Assembly: GCF_017874255.1 (NCBI RefSeq)
Contig: NZ_JAGGLD010000006.1
Coordinates: forward strand, 121,947-185,946
Source: Paenibacillus shirakamiensis
GTDB lineage: Bacteria; Bacillota; Bacilli; Paenibacillales; Paenibacillaceae
Direction of reading: 5' to 3'
Length of the DNA: 64,000 bases
Position 1 is the first letter of the stretch, and every line of letters begins with the position of its first letter. Under the pieces are notes generated by a model, which saw only the letters and a list, made by a program, of their open reading frames with translations, made no database searches and was not told the origin of the DNA. A program made the translations under genes and the position numbers. Positions 17,193 to 26,703 of this stretch are shown here, in pieces.

Positions 17193-18035
17193 ATGGCGAA
17201 CATGAAAAACAAGAAAAGAATGGAAACGTTTGATATTGCTTCGAATGCGATCATTGTCCTCTTCGCAGTATTGAATTTGTTTCCTTTATATTGGTTATTC
17301 ACGAGTTCCCTGAAGAATAGTTCAGATGTGGTAAAGATGCCTCCAGACTGGTGGCCCTCCACCGTAACTTTCTCGAACTACGTTGATATTTTTAGAGATC
17401 AACCTGCACTGCGCTGGGCGTTCAACAGCTTGTACGTCTCAGGCATTTCTACCATTCTAGTGATCATCCTAGGGGCTATGGCTGCATATGCCTTTTCTAA
17501 AATTCATTTTAAAGGTAGAAATATCATTTACATCATTTTTGTGTCGAGTCTGATGATTCCAAAAGAGATTATGATCGTTCCTTTGTTCCGGATCATTCAA
17601 GACTTCGGTATGGTGAATAGCTACAGTGGGATGATTTGGCCAAACGTGGCTGCAGCCTTTGGGGTGTTCCTGCTGAAAGGATTTTTTGATACAACACCAG
17701 ATGCGCTTAGAGAAGCCGCAAGAATTGATGGCGCTGGAGAATGGAAAATCTTCACCCGCATCATGCTTCCGATTGTGAAGCCCGGCATAGGAGCACTCTT
17801 CATTTTGAACTTTGTTCAAGTATGGAACGACTACTTATGGCAGTTGGTTGTAGGTCAAGAGAAAAATATGAAGACGTTAATGGTAGGTACAGCGACGCTC
17901 ATGCAGGATTTGAATCCGAATTTTGCATATAAAATGGCGGGTGCTACGGTTGCGGCCATTCCGATGTTAGTCATTTTTTTACTATTCCAACGCTATTTCA
18001 CTTCAGGCATGACGGCCGGAGCTGTCAAAGAATAA
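17193..18035 (+). CDS. Sugar ABC transporter permease (MalG/UgpE-like)
   Basis: A 280-aa membrane protein starting at 17193 behind GAGGAGGAAC; codons upstream in frame include that binding site. Six helices are predicted, beginning AIIVLFAVLNLFPLYWLF. The EAA motif reads EAARIDGAGEWKIFTRIMLP. It forms the second half of the transmembrane channel with the preceding gene. NanE follows after 24 bases in the same operon. Confidence 0.93.
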   Translation: MANMKNKKRMETFDIASNAIIVLFAVLNLFPLYWLFTSSLKNSSDVVKMPPDWWPSTVTFSNYVDIFRDQPALRWAFNSLYVSGISTILVIILGAMAAYAFSKIHFKGRNIIYIIFVSSLMIPKEIMIVPLFRIIQDFGMVNSYSGMIWPNVAAAFGVFLLKGFFDTTPDALREAARIDGAGEWKIFTRIMLPIVKPGIGALFILNFVQVWNDYLWQLVVGQEKNMKTLMVGTATLMQDLNPNFAYKMAGATVAAIPMLVIFLLFQRYFTSGMTAGAVKE

Positions 18036-18059
18036 ATAATAAACGTGGAGCTGTGACGG

Positions 18060-18749
18060 ATGAATAATAAAAATAGTATGCTGGAGAAAATCCAGAGTAA
18101 ACTCGTCGTTTCTTGTCAGGCATTACCGGAAGAACCTCTCCATAGTCCATTTATTATGGGAAGAATGGCTTACGCTGCAAGTCTAGGCGGAGCATCTGGA
18201 ATTCGGGCGAACAGCGTTGCAGACATCCAAGAAATCAAACAACACGTGGATCTACCTATTATCGGAATTATTAAGCAGGTTTACGGGAATTGTCCCGTAT
18301 TCATTACCCCTACACAAAAAGAAGTTGACGAGTTATATCAAGAAGGCGTGGATATTATAGCGATGGATGCTACCGATCGGATTAGACCGGATGGATCCAC
18401 CATTTCAGAACTATTCCCTGTACTTAGAGAGAAATACAAAGACCAATTGTTCATGGCCGATTGCTCTACCTATGAAGAAGCAGCACGAGCTGTGGAACTG
18501 GGTTTTGACTGTATTGGAACTACGCTAAGCGGTTATACCGAAGCTACAAAGGGTAGAGCTTTGCCTGATTTTGAAATGGCAGAGAAAATGGTCCATAGTC
18601 TAACGATTCCGGTAATCGCGGAAGGTGGCATTTCTACCCCGGAAGAGCTGAAGAAAATGTATGATCTTGGGGTACATTCCGCAGTGGTAGGTTCCGCCAT
18701 TACAAGACCGATGGAGATTACTCAGAGATTCATGCAATCCGTAAAATAA
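18060..18749 (+). CDS. nanE: N-acetylmannosamine-6-phosphate 2-epimerase
   Basis: Converts ManNAc-6-phosphate to GlcNAc-6-phosphate. The 229-aa TIM barrel shows SCQALPEEPLH, GASGIRANS, PIIGIIKQVYG, IIAMDATDRIRPDG (catalytic Asp and Arg region) and PVIAEGGISTPEEL, all characteristic of NanE. It connects the sialic-acid route to NagA and NagB at 4.9-6.8 kb. It lies between permease and kinase genes in the operon. Confidence 0.95.
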   Translation: MNNKNSMLEKIQSKLVVSCQALPEEPLHSPFIMGRMAYAASLGGASGIRANSVADIQEIKQHVDLPIIGIIKQVYGNCPVFITPTQKEVDELYQEGVDIIAMDATDRIRPDGSTISELFPVLREKYKDQLFMADCSTYEEAARAVELGFDCIGTTLSGYTEATKGRALPDFEMAEKMVHSLTIPVIAEGGISTPEELKKMYDLGVHSAVVGSAITRPMEITQRFMQSVK

Positions 18750-18784
18750 GTAGGTGAAATGAGATAGATCGGAGACATTCGAGT

Positions 18785-19672
18785 ATGAAAATTCTAGCAG
18801 CTGACCTCGGCGGTACGAACACGAAAATGGGCATTACAGACGAACTTGGTAACGTGGAGCAGTTCAGAGAGTATCCTACCGAAAGTGATAAAGGCGGTCC
18901 TCATGTCATTCTTAGACTACTTAGCATGATCTATGAATATGACGATACTCAGTATGATGCGATTGCTATTAGTACAGCGGGGCAAGTCAATGCTGAAGAA
19001 GGATTTATCGTGTATGCTAATGAAAACATTCCTTTTTATACAGGTATGCGAGTTCGAGATATGGTATCCGAAACATTCAACAAACCTGTTAGAATAGAGA
19101 ATGATGTAAATGCTGCGGCGTTAGGTGAGGCCCATTTTGGGGCTGCTCAGAATTTCAATGATTTTCTGTGCCTTACTTTTGGTACTGGAGTGGGCGGTTC
19201 GATTATTATTAATCGTCAAATCTACAAAGGGGCGAGCGGGGTAGCCGCCGAATTTGGACATATGTTCACGCACCCCTTGTCTCATATCGAAAATGAAGGG
19301 ATAAGAAGTTCCTTTTATGAGACTTTTGCCTCCACCACTGCGCTCGTAAAAAACGCTCAAAAGATTGACGGGACGTGCACGAATGGAAAGATCTTATTTG
19401 ATGCCATTCATCAGGGACATGAAGAACTCCAACAGGTCCTGCATGATTGGATTGATGAAGTATCGGTTGGACTTGCCTCCCTCATTCATATCTTTAACCC
19501 TGCGGCAATCATAGTAGGTGGCGGTGTTATGGAACAAGATACGTTAGTGCATCGGGTGGAAGAGCGTACGAAATCCTTAGTTATGGAAAGCTTTAGGAAC
19601 GTACGTATAGTCAAAGCTTCCCTAGGAAATCAAGCGGGATTACTAGGTGCTGCCTCATTATTTTTACGTTAA
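18785..19672 (+). CDS. nanK: ROK-family kinase, probable N-acetylmannosamine kinase
   Basis: A 295-aa sugar kinase with ROK ATP site DLGGTNTKMG at residues 7-16, catalytic ENDVNAAALGEAHFG and phosphate loop GTGVGGSIIIN. The ROK zinc motif (CxCGxxGCxE) seen in many members is absent: only HMFTHPL follows where it should begin, as in some other ROK kinases. Phosphorylation of ManNAc is inferred from its place just after nanE in the nan operon. Confidence 0.85.
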   Translation: MKILAADLGGTNTKMGITDELGNVEQFREYPTESDKGGPHVILRLLSMIYEYDDTQYDAIAISTAGQVNAEEGFIVYANENIPFYTGMRVRDMVSETFNKPVRIENDVNAAALGEAHFGAAQNFNDFLCLTFGTGVGGSIIINRQIYKGASGVAAEFGHMFTHPLSHIENEGIRSSFYETFASTTALVKNAQKIDGTCTNGKILFDAIHQGHEELQQVLHDWIDEVSVGLASLIHIFNPAAIIVGGGVMEQDTLVHRVEERTKSLVMESFRNVRIVKASLGNQAGLLGAASLFLR

Positions 19673-19699
19673 GAATTGACAAGGGGAAGGAGGGATATC

Positions 19700-20554
19700 A
19701 TGCGAGCCATCAGTATTTTTTCAACGATTCATTCGAAGTATAACAACCTAACCAATACCGAGAAAAAGGTAGCAGACTATGTCTTGGATAACACTAAAAA
19801 AGTAGTCTATATGTCCATTACTGATCTAGCTGATGCTTGTGGTGTAGGGGAGTCAAGTATTTTTCGTTTTTGTAAATCGCTCAGTTACAAGGGGTATCAG
19901 GATTTTAAGATTGCGCTGGCCCATAGCATTGCTGTAGAGAATGAAGTCCCACAGCTTACAGATCAGATTCTTATGGATGATTCATTGGATCAAGTCGCAT
20001 CAAAGGTATTATCTACGAACATTATCGCCCTCAATGAAACCTTTAATCTTATTAACATAGACACGATAGATAAAGCGATTACGCATCTCATCCATGCAGA
20101 ACGGATTTTATTTTTCGGCGTAGGATCTTCTTTAGTAACTGCAATGGAAGCCAAAATTAAATTTATGCGGATTACCAATAAGACGGAATGTTCCATGGAT
20201 TCACACATTCAAATGATGTCGGCTGCACTTATGACTCCGCAAGATGTTGCTGTAATCATCTCCTACTCGGGTTCAACGAAAGATAGTATTGAGGTCGCGC
20301 AGAAGGCGAAAGAGCGCGGAGCTACCGTTATATCAATTACGCGGTTTGAGAAATCTCCGCTAACTTCTTATTCGGATATTACGTTACTGTGCGGAGTAAA
20401 TGAAGGGCCCCTTCAAGGGGGATCACTGTCTGCTAAGATCTCGCAGTTATATCTACTGGATGTACTCTATGTAGAATATTTCAAAAGAACGAAACAAGAA
20501 TCGATTACTAATAAAGAAAGCACTTCTCAGTCTGTAAGCGTGAAGCTGCTGTAA
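19700..20554 (+). CDS. RpiR-family regulator of the sialic-acid operon
   Basis: RpiR helix-turn-helix (ITDLADACGVGESSIFRFCKSLSYKGYQDFK) followed by a SIS domain (ERILFFGVGSSLVTAMEAKIKFM; VIISYSGSTKDSIEVAQKAKERGATVISIT). The ATG at 19700 follows GGAAGGAGGG; the open codons upstream from 19676 contain that site. NanR-type regulators of the RpiR family are known in Gram-positive sialic-acid loci and respond to ManNAc-6-P or a related phosphate. Being inside the operon suggests autoregulation. Confidence 0.88.
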   Translation: MRAISIFSTIHSKYNNLTNTEKKVADYVLDNTKKVVYMSITDLADACGVGESSIFRFCKSLSYKGYQDFKIALAHSIAVENEVPQLTDQILMDDSLDQVASKVLSTNIIALNETFNLINIDTIDKAITHLIHAERILFFGVGSSLVTAMEAKIKFMRITNKTECSMDSHIQMMSAALMTPQDVAVIISYSGSTKDSIEVAQKAKERGATVISITRFEKSPLTSYSDITLLCGVNEGPLQGGSLSAKISQLYLLDVLYVEYFKRTKQESITNKESTSQSVSVKLL

Positions 20555-20565
20555 GGAGAGTAGAC

Positions 20566-21045
20566 ATGATTCTAGGTTCACGTCATTGTTGGAGTACTCA
20601 TGCTCGGTTCGAGCACCCTGTGATTACGCAGGCAATTGAGGAATTGGAACGGCTTTTGCAGCAGCAGCCCGAAGTTGGACGTACGGATATTCAAGGGGAT
20701 GACATCTACGTATCCATTATGGAAATAGATGCCAAGTCGCTTGATGAACAAGTAGCAGAGAAGCACGAATCTTATATCGATGTGCATTATTTAATTGAAG
20801 GCGAAGAGATCCTGGGTTGGGCTCCGCTTGTAGCAGATATGGAGCCTCTTCAACCTTATGATGCAGAGGGCGAATATGCCCTTTATACTCCTGCTAAAAA
20901 TGAAGTGTTACTGACGCTCCACCCGGGCATGTTCGCTGTCTTTTTCCCGCATGATCTACATAGACCCAGTATGGGGGAGTCAGGCAAAATCAAGAAGGCG
21001 GTCATAAAGATTCATGTTGGCCTGCTTGCTCGTGATTCGAATTGA
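20566..21045 (+). CDS. YhcH/YjgK/YiaL-family cupin protein (NanQ-like)
   Basis: A 159-aa cupin-like protein of the YhcH/YjgK/YiaL family, recurrent in sialic-acid operons and reported in E. coli as NanQ, an anomerase for sialic acid. Family residues include KHESYIDVHYLIEGEE, YDAEGEYALY and PGMFAVFFPHDLHRP with metal-ligand His and Glu. Strong AAGGAGAG precedes the start. It is the last gene of the operon and is followed by a terminator. Confidence 0.9.
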   Translation: MILGSRHCWSTHARFEHPVITQAIEELERLLQQQPEVGRTDIQGDDIYVSIMEIDAKSLDEQVAEKHESYIDVHYLIEGEEILGWAPLVADMEPLQPYDAEGEYALYTPAKNEVLLTLHPGMFAVFFPHDLHRPSMGESGKIKKAVIKIHVGLLARDSN

Positions 21046-21074
21046 TTAATACCGCATCGTAATGATCTTAATAT

Positions 21075-21126
21075 AAAAAAACCTCTCCATATATCTTCTG
21101 GAATAGAAGAGTAGAGAGGTTTTTTT
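21075..21126. terminator. Terminator of nan operon, also usable by the opposing gene
   Basis: AAAAAACCTCTC and GAGAGGTTTTTT arms with an intervening loop. T runs on both strands fit convergent transcription with the M20 peptidase gene. Confidence 0.88.
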
Positions 21127-21169
21127 GTAATCATTATACGTATCTTGGCAAGGTGTATCCGATAGATTA

Positions 21170-22531
21170 CTAAAGTGATTTCAAGTATTCTACAATGGTC
21201 AGCAAGCCTAAATCAAAGTTCTCTAAGTTAAAGTGCTCATTGGGAGCATGAAGATTCTCATCGGGAAGACCAAAGCCCATCATGACCACGGGGGCGGATA
21301 GAACGCGAGTAAAGGTCTCCACAATCGGGATAGAGCCGCCGTCTTTGGTGAAGAGTGCACGAGTACCGTACACGGTCTCATAGGCATCGGCTGCTTTTTG
21401 CAAATAAGGATTGGAGGGATCAATGATAAACGCATTAGCCCGTTCCATTTGCTTCACTTCAAGCTTCGCTCCCGCCTGAAGATGAGCACAAAGATGGGCC
21501 TCAATTTTATCAAGCATATCTTGAGGATCTTGGTGGCCTACTAAGCGGCATGTAATTTTGGCATGGGCTTCTTTAGGAATGACCGTCTTAGAGCCTTCTC
21601 CTTGGAAACCACCATATACACCGTTCAGTTCGAGGGTAGGTCGTGCACCTGTGCGTTCAACGAAAGAATATCCTTCTTCTCCATATAGGGAGTCAAGGCT
21701 AAGGTCTTGTCGAAGTGATTCTTCGTTGAATTGTTGTTTCTCAAATTCTTCATGCATTTCTTGAGTTAGGTCAGGCACACCTTTGTAGAATCCTTCCACG
21801 GCTATGCGGCCTTGGTCATCATGTAGCGAAGCAAGCAAGCTTACGATGGCATGCAGGGCATTGGGTACTCCCCCGCCGAACGTACCGGAGTGAAGATCCG
21901 TGTTAGCTGTATGGACCGACACTTCCAGCGAACAAAGACCCCGAAGTCCTGTACTAATCGCAGGGCGTCCTTTTTCAAATAAAGAAGTATCGGAGATTAA
22001 GATCACATCTGTACTGAGCTCTTCTTGATGTTGGTCAAGGAAGCCTGGCAGATGAGGGCTTGAAATTTCTTCTTCGCCTTCAATGACGAATTTCACATTT
22101 ACAGGAAGTGTGCCTTCTTCTTTTAAGATCGCTTCAATCGCCTTGATATGAAGGAACATTTGTCCTTTGTCATCCGTAGCTCCGCGTGCATATAGCTTGC
22201 CATCACGAATTGAGGGTTCAAAAGGTGGTGTGTCCCATAAGTTCAGCGGATCAACAGGCTGAACATCATAGTGGCCATAGATTAAAACAGTAGGCTGTCC
22301 TGGCGCATGGAGATGGTCCGCATAGATAATTGGATGACCTTCCGTTTGGTGGATCTTTACATGTTCAAGTCCAGCTCGCGTCAAAGCATCTGCAATCCAG
22401 GAAGCGGCTTTTGCAATATCTGGTTTATGTACCGAAAGAGCGGAGATACTTGGAATAGTCAACAATTCCTTGAGTTCATCCAAATGCTGCTCTTTCAAGG
22501 AGTCAAAATAAGTTTTGTAATTTACGGTCAT
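21170..22531 (-). CDS. M20-family dipeptidase
   Basis: A 453-aa zinc peptidase. Metal and catalytic motifs are IYGHYDVQPVDP (His and catalytic Asp), YARGATDDKGQ (bridging Asp) and FVIEGEEEISSP (catalytic Glu-Glu), followed by the lid dimerisation domain and the C-terminal APNEHF ligand His. No signal peptide, so cytoplasmic. The start follows AGGAGGAAAC. Likely cleaves dipeptides or acylated amino acids; substrate cannot be fixed from sequence. It is a single gene convergent with the nan operon. Confidence 0.92.
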   Translation of the reverse strand: MTVNYKTYFDSLKEQHLDELKELLTIPSISALSVHKPDIAKAASWIADALTRAGLEHVKIHQTEGHPIIYADHLHAPGQPTVLIYGHYDVQPVDPLNLWDTPPFEPSIRDGKLYARGATDDKGQMFLHIKAIEAILKEEGTLPVNVKFVIEGEEEISSPHLPGFLDQHQEELSTDVILISDTSLFEKGRPAISTGLRGLCSLEVSVHTANTDLHSGTFGGGVPNALHAIVSLLASLHDDQGRIAVEGFYKGVPDLTQEMHEEFEKQQFNEESLRQDLSLDSLYGEEGYSFVERTGARPTLELNGVYGGFQGEGSKTVIPKEAHAKITCRLVGHQDPQDMLDKIEAHLCAHLQAGAKLEVKQMERANAFIIDPSNPYLQKAADAYETVYGTRALFTKDGGSIPIVETFTRVLSAPVVMMGFGLPDENLHAPNEHFNLENFDLGLLTIVEYLKSL

Positions 22532-22724
22532 GGTGGTTTCCTCCTAAAGACTGGTATAGAAATAGTGTACACCTTTTGAAGCTGAATCGAAAATGAAAGT
22601 GCCAAAGATTAAAGCTTCCTTAAAGAAATATGCGTTTTTTTTATGAAAAGTTAAGGTTTTGTTAGTTTGTATCTGGTAAAGTGAAATTAAATCAAGGCAA
22701 ATAGAGGGGAGTCAACAATTAGTT

Positions 22725-23912
22725 ATGGAAGATAAAGATCCGAAAAATCTGAATGAACCTTTAGAGGGACATTCCGACCTACACAAGAATGAGAACGAAA
22801 CAGAGCATATTTCTGAACCGGTAACCCCTTCGGAAGTGCCCGTAGCTACTGAAGCTACCACAGTGCATGAGAAGGCTACAAGTTCTGAAGAAGCGGCAGC
22901 ACGCAATGCATCGGCGCCAGAACCAGGTAGTTACTTAACAGAACAAGCGGCAGGAGGAAATCCAGCAGTAACTGCAGCGAAACGCCAAAGCCTCATCTGG
23001 ATGGCTGTATCTTTGGTGCTAGCCGTTGTGCTTGTCGTGATGTTGGTCAAGCCTTTAGCAGGAGGCGGCACATCTAAAAATGTTGCGGCTACGGTCAATG
23101 GTGAGAAAATTACGGAGAACCAATTATACAAAGAGATTTTAAAAAAGGATGCCAACTCCTCACAAATTTTAGATAGCATGATTAATGATGAATTGGTTCG
23201 TCAAGCTGCAGACAAAGCAAAGGTCACGGTTTCAGATGCAGAGATCAACAAAGAAGTAGGCTACCTGGAAGATCAGTACGGTTCCAAAGAATCATTAGAT
23301 GCTGCCCTTACGCAAAGTAGTCTAACTCGTGATGATCTAAAGGGATTAGTAATTAACCAGCTTAGACTTCGCAAATTGTTAAGCAACAAAATTACCGTTA
23401 CCGATGCACAAGTTAAAGAATATTTTGATCAGAATAAAGCTTCCTTAGATACTCCTGAGAAATTCAAATTGTCTGGCATTACTGTAGCAACACAAGCTGA
23501 AGCAGATGCTGTGCTTAAGCAGCTGAAAGGCGGAGCGGACTTTGCTAAGCTTGCCAAAGAGAAATCCGTTGATACCGCGTCTAAGGACAAAGGTGGAGAT
23601 CTTGGTTTTGTAGCGAAGGCTCAGCTGGAAGCTACCATTCAGACAGAGGTGGCGAAGCTGAAGAAGGGTGATCTTAGCCCGGTAATCAAGACAGAAACAG
23701 GCTTCAAAATCGTGAAATTGATCGATACTAAAGCTGCTGTACCAGCAACTTACGAAGCACGTAAAGATCAAATTAAAGATGGGCTAGCTTCACAACAAGT
23801 GTCTCAGCTTCAAGCTGCGTACATGGAAGAGTTAACGAAGAATGCGAAAATTGTGAATAACGTATCTAAAAAGACAACTACGGATGCAGCAGCAACTACG
23901 ACGAATCAATAA
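22725..23912 (+). CDS. Membrane-anchored parvulin-type peptidyl-prolyl isomerase (PrsA/SurA-like foldase)
   Basis: A 395-aa protein. Residues 1-85 are an acidic, Glu/Thr-rich cytoplasmic tail, followed by one membrane helix (LIWMAVSLVLAVVLVVMLV, ~residues 89-107). Outside come a SurA N-terminal domain (AATVNGEKITENQLYKEIL) and a parvulin domain (KFKLSGITVATQAEADAVLKQLKGGADFAKLAKEKSVDTASKDKGGDLGF). Unlike PrsA of Bacillus it has no lipobox cysteine, so it is anchored by the helix instead. It should help fold exported proteins. Monocistronic, with a terminator behind it. Confidence 0.9.
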   Translation: MEDKDPKNLNEPLEGHSDLHKNENETEHISEPVTPSEVPVATEATTVHEKATSSEEAAARNASAPEPGSYLTEQAAGGNPAVTAAKRQSLIWMAVSLVLAVVLVVMLVKPLAGGGTSKNVAATVNGEKITENQLYKEILKKDANSSQILDSMINDELVRQAADKAKVTVSDAEINKEVGYLEDQYGSKESLDAALTQSSLTRDDLKGLVINQLRLRKLLSNKITVTDAQVKEYFDQNKASLDTPEKFKLSGITVATQAEADAVLKQLKGGADFAKLAKEKSVDTASKDKGGDLGFVAKAQLEATIQTEVAKLKKGDLSPVIKTETGFKIVKLIDTKAAVPATYEARKDQIKDGLASQQVSQLQAAYMEELTKNAKIVNNVSKKTTTDAAATTTNQ

Positions 23913-23925
23913 TTGACATGGACGA

Positions 23926-23965
23926 AACAGCCCCTTTGGATCTCTCTAAAATGGGCTGTTTTTTT
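23926..23965 (+). terminator. Rho-independent terminator after PrsA-like gene
   Basis: ACAGCCC and GGGCTGT arms followed by TTTTTTT. Confidence 0.85.
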
Positions 23966-24104
23966 ATATTTATTTTTGAGTTTCATAGAGAAAGAAGTTA
24001 GAATAGAGCAGGAAGTACATACTATAAGCATGGCGTTTTATAGGAATGAAATGAAGGTGCTTATTAAGGGCTTTTATAAAGTAGGAAGCTGAGGATGAAC
24101 AATC

Positions 24105-25094
24105 ATGCCTGAGATTAAAGAATGGGAAGACGGAATTATACAGGTCAAAATTTCGATGGCTCCGCCACTGCGATGGGTGAATAGTTATATTCTTCGAGGT
24201 GAGGAAGGAATTACAATCATTGATCCAGGACCCCGAACAGAGACGAGTATAGCCGAATGGTCGGAAGCTTGGAAGCAACTTGGGTTCAAGCCAGATGAGG
24301 TACATGCTGTAGTCGTGACTCACCATCATCCGGATCATGTTGGACTTGCAGGATATATACAGTCGATTACGGGAGCACAAGTGTGGATGTCAAGACGAGC
24401 GCATGCTGAGACCAAATTGATGTGGGGAAGTGGCAGTCATGTCAATCAAGATCTACCGCGTATCTATCAAAAAAACGGAATGCCTCTCGAATGGACGCTA
24501 CAGCTTCCCGCACACTTGGAGGGATTTGTATCTCAAGTGCTTCCAGAACCGAGAGTATCTTACCTAGATGAAGGGAAACCCTTTATGATGGGCGGAGTTT
24601 CATGGATTCCGATCGAGACAGGTGGACACGCACCCGGACATTTATCATTTTATGATAAAGAGACATGTACCATTCTTTGCGGAGATGCTGTATTACCCCA
24701 GATCTCGCCAAATGTAAGTTATTTGCCAGGCAGTGATCCACAGCCGCTACAGTCTTTTACAGATGGGATGCTGAAGTTAGCGGGCTATCCGGTAGTCAAG
24801 GCCTATCCAGGCCATCGGCATCCTTTTGATTATTTCAGGGAACGGTTAGAGTCTCTACTGCTTCATCACGAAGAGCGACTAAGCTTCATAGAGCGTCTAC
24901 TTCAAGAGCGCCCACATAACGGATTTGAGGTCTGTACAGCTCTATTTGGCACGAAACTGGGCATTCATCAGATGCGGTTCGCCATGTCTGAGGCCCTTGC
25001 ACATCTGATCGAACTGGTGCGTCAGGGAAGAGCATGGAAAGAGCAGTCTCAAGAAGGAATTATGTATTATCCAGTTCATGAACGCCAGATATGA
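24105..25094 (+). CDS. MBL-fold metallo-hydrolase
   Basis: A 329-aa metallo-beta-lactamase-fold protein with metal motif VTHHHPDHVG, GGHAPGHLSFYD (third His), CGDAVLP (bridging Asp) and AYPGHRHP (last His). The C-terminal ~90 residues are helical (a winged-helix-like BLACT/LACTB2-type tail). The stop overlaps ATGA with the open frame of modA, so the two are probably co-transcribed. Substrate unknown; thioester or nucleic-acid hydrolysis are possibilities in this fold. Confidence 0.88.
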   Translation: MPEIKEWEDGIIQVKISMAPPLRWVNSYILRGEEGITIIDPGPRTETSIAEWSEAWKQLGFKPDEVHAVVVTHHHPDHVGLAGYIQSITGAQVWMSRRAHAETKLMWGSGSHVNQDLPRIYQKNGMPLEWTLQLPAHLEGFVSQVLPEPRVSYLDEGKPFMMGGVSWIPIETGGHAPGHLSFYDKETCTILCGDAVLPQISPNVSYLPGSDPQPLQSFTDGMLKLAGYPVVKAYPGHRHPFDYFRERLESLLLHHEERLSFIERLLQERPHNGFEVCTALFGTKLGIHQMRFAMSEALAHLIELVRQGRAWKEQSQEGIMYYPVHERQI

Positions 25095-25144
25095 AATCAA
25101 CATACAAGCAGTCAAGTAGAGAGAAAATGGGGATGAGGAATCAG

Positions 25145-26002
25145 ATGAAAAGGACTCCACTTGTGAAGGTGTATAGCATGCTTTTGCTGGTGCTATGGAT
25201 TGCAGGATGCAGTAGCGGAAAGGCTACAGGTCCAAGTGCAGATATGGGGAATAAGGCTCAGGAGGGAAATTCAGGACAACCTACCCAAGTAGAGATATTG
25301 ATCTCGGCGGCCGCAAGTCTAAAGACAAGTCTCACAGAACTTCAGACCCTGTATCAAAAAGACCATCCCGAAATTCATGTAACATTTAATTTTGGCGCCT
25401 CAGGTTCCCTTCAAAAGCAAATTGAGCAGGGAGCTCCTGCCGATGTCTTTTTCTCAGCCGGAAAGAAGCAGATGGACACGCTAATTAATGAAAAACGCGT
25501 AGATAAGTCTTCGGTTCACAATATTTTACGAAATGAGTTAGTCATGGTGACTCCAAAGGGAGCTAGTCAAGCTCCTAAGACGCTTGAAGATTTAAGCAGA
25601 TTAGAAGGGCAGCACATAGCAGTGGGTGAGCCCGCTTCCGTACCGGCGGGAGCATATGCCAAGGAATCTTTGACGAAAGCTGGGTTATGGAATTCACTTC
25701 AGTCCAAATTTGTGTATGCCAAGGATGTCCGCCAAGTGCTGACTTATGTGGAGACAGGGAATGCTGCGGCAGGATTTGTGTACAAAAGTGATGCACTCTT
25801 ATCCACGAAGACGGATACTGCCTTGACGCTCGAACCCAAATCTCACAGCGATATCGTGTATCCAGCTGGCTTGGTGTCAGATACCAAACATAAAGCAGAG
25901 GCGCAAGCTTTCATTGAATTCATGCAAAGCAAAACGGCTTCGGAAATCTTTTTGAAGAATGGATTCAGCTTGCCGGAGGCTGCTTCTTCTACCCATGGAT
26001 GA
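25145..26002 (+). CDS. modA: Molybdate ABC transporter substrate-binding lipoprotein
   Basis: Lipobox LWIAGC at residues ~16-21, then a ModA fold: ISAAASLKTSLTELQTLY, VTFNFGASGSLQKQIEQGAPADVFFSAG, and later VGEPASVPAGAYA, which supply the oxyanion-binding Ser residues. I take the ATG at 25145 (after GATGAGGAATC) as start, although the frame is open from 25091, where it overlaps the preceding stop. It overlaps modB by eight bases. Binds molybdate or tungstate outside the cell. Confidence 0.92.
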   Translation: MKRTPLVKVYSMLLLVLWIAGCSSGKATGPSADMGNKAQEGNSGQPTQVEILISAAASLKTSLTELQTLYQKDHPEIHVTFNFGASGSLQKQIEQGAPADVFFSAGKKQMDTLINEKRVDKSSVHNILRNELVMVTPKGASQAPKTLEDLSRLEGQHIAVGEPASVPAGAYAKESLTKAGLWNSLQSKFVYAKDVRQVLTYVETGNAAAGFVYKSDALLSTKTDTALTLEPKSHSDIVYPAGLVSDTKHKAEAQAFIEFMQSKTASEIFLKNGFSLPEAASSTHG

Positions 26003-26669
26003 GGTGTGGGCACCCGCATTTTGGCAGCCGATCTTCCTTTCTATAAAAGTATCACTCTTAGCTGGGTTCCTGTCTTTTTTACTGGCCATCCTCATTGGTT
26101 GGGGCATACATGGACGAAGGTTTAAGGGACGTACTCTGTTAGAGACGCTCTTCATGTTACCTCTGGTCCTGCCTCCTACCGTGGTTGGTTTTCTACTTTT
26201 GGTGCTGCTAGGAAGACGAAGCTGGGTTGGCGAAATGTTCGAGAAATTATTTGGCCTGCCTATTGTATTTACCTGGGGAGCGGGCGTCATTGCAGCATCG
26301 GTCGTGGCCTTTCCATTGGCATTTCAGACCATCAAAAATGGATTTTCCTCCATTGACAAAGACCTAATAGCAGCAGGTAGATCACTCGGGGCATCGGAAT
26401 TCCAGTTGTTAAGGTATGTCATGATTCCGCTAGCCTATCGTTCACTTGTAACGGGGTTCGTGTTGGCTTGTGCACGTGCTTTGGGAGAGTTTGGAGCGAC
26501 GCTTATGTTAGCAGGCAACATTCCAGGTCGCACGCAGACTTTACCTACAGCCATTTATATGGCGGTCGATGCTAACGATATGAAGCAAGCTTGGATCTGG
26601 GCGGGATCTATGGTGCTAATCTCGTTTATACTATTATGGTGTACCCGATCTCGGGCTGAAGTAGAATAG
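25995..26669 (+). CDS. modB: Molybdate ABC transporter permease
   Basis: A 224-aa permease with about five helices. VVFPLAFQTIK-like segments precede the ATPase-docking EAA-type loop (LGASEFQLLRYVMIPLAYRSLV), and LACARALGEFGATLMLAGNIPGRTQTLP is the ModB signature. The start overlaps the end of modA. No modC (ATPase) follows: a terminator comes 35 bases after the stop, so the ATPase must be encoded elsewhere or shared. Confidence 0.93.
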   Translation: MDEVWAPAFWQPIFLSIKVSLLAGFLSFLLAILIGWGIHGRRFKGRTLLETLFMLPLVLPPTVVGFLLLVLLGRRSWVGEMFEKLFGLPIVFTWGAGVIAASVVAFPLAFQTIKNGFSSIDKDLIAAGRSLGASEFQLLRYVMIPLAYRSLVTGFVLACARALGEFGATLMLAGNIPGRTQTLPTAIYMAVDANDMKQAWIWAGSMVLISFILLWCTRSRAEVE

Positions 26670-26703
26670 AGAAACGTTGAGTATTTAAAAGTAGAATACA
26701 AAG

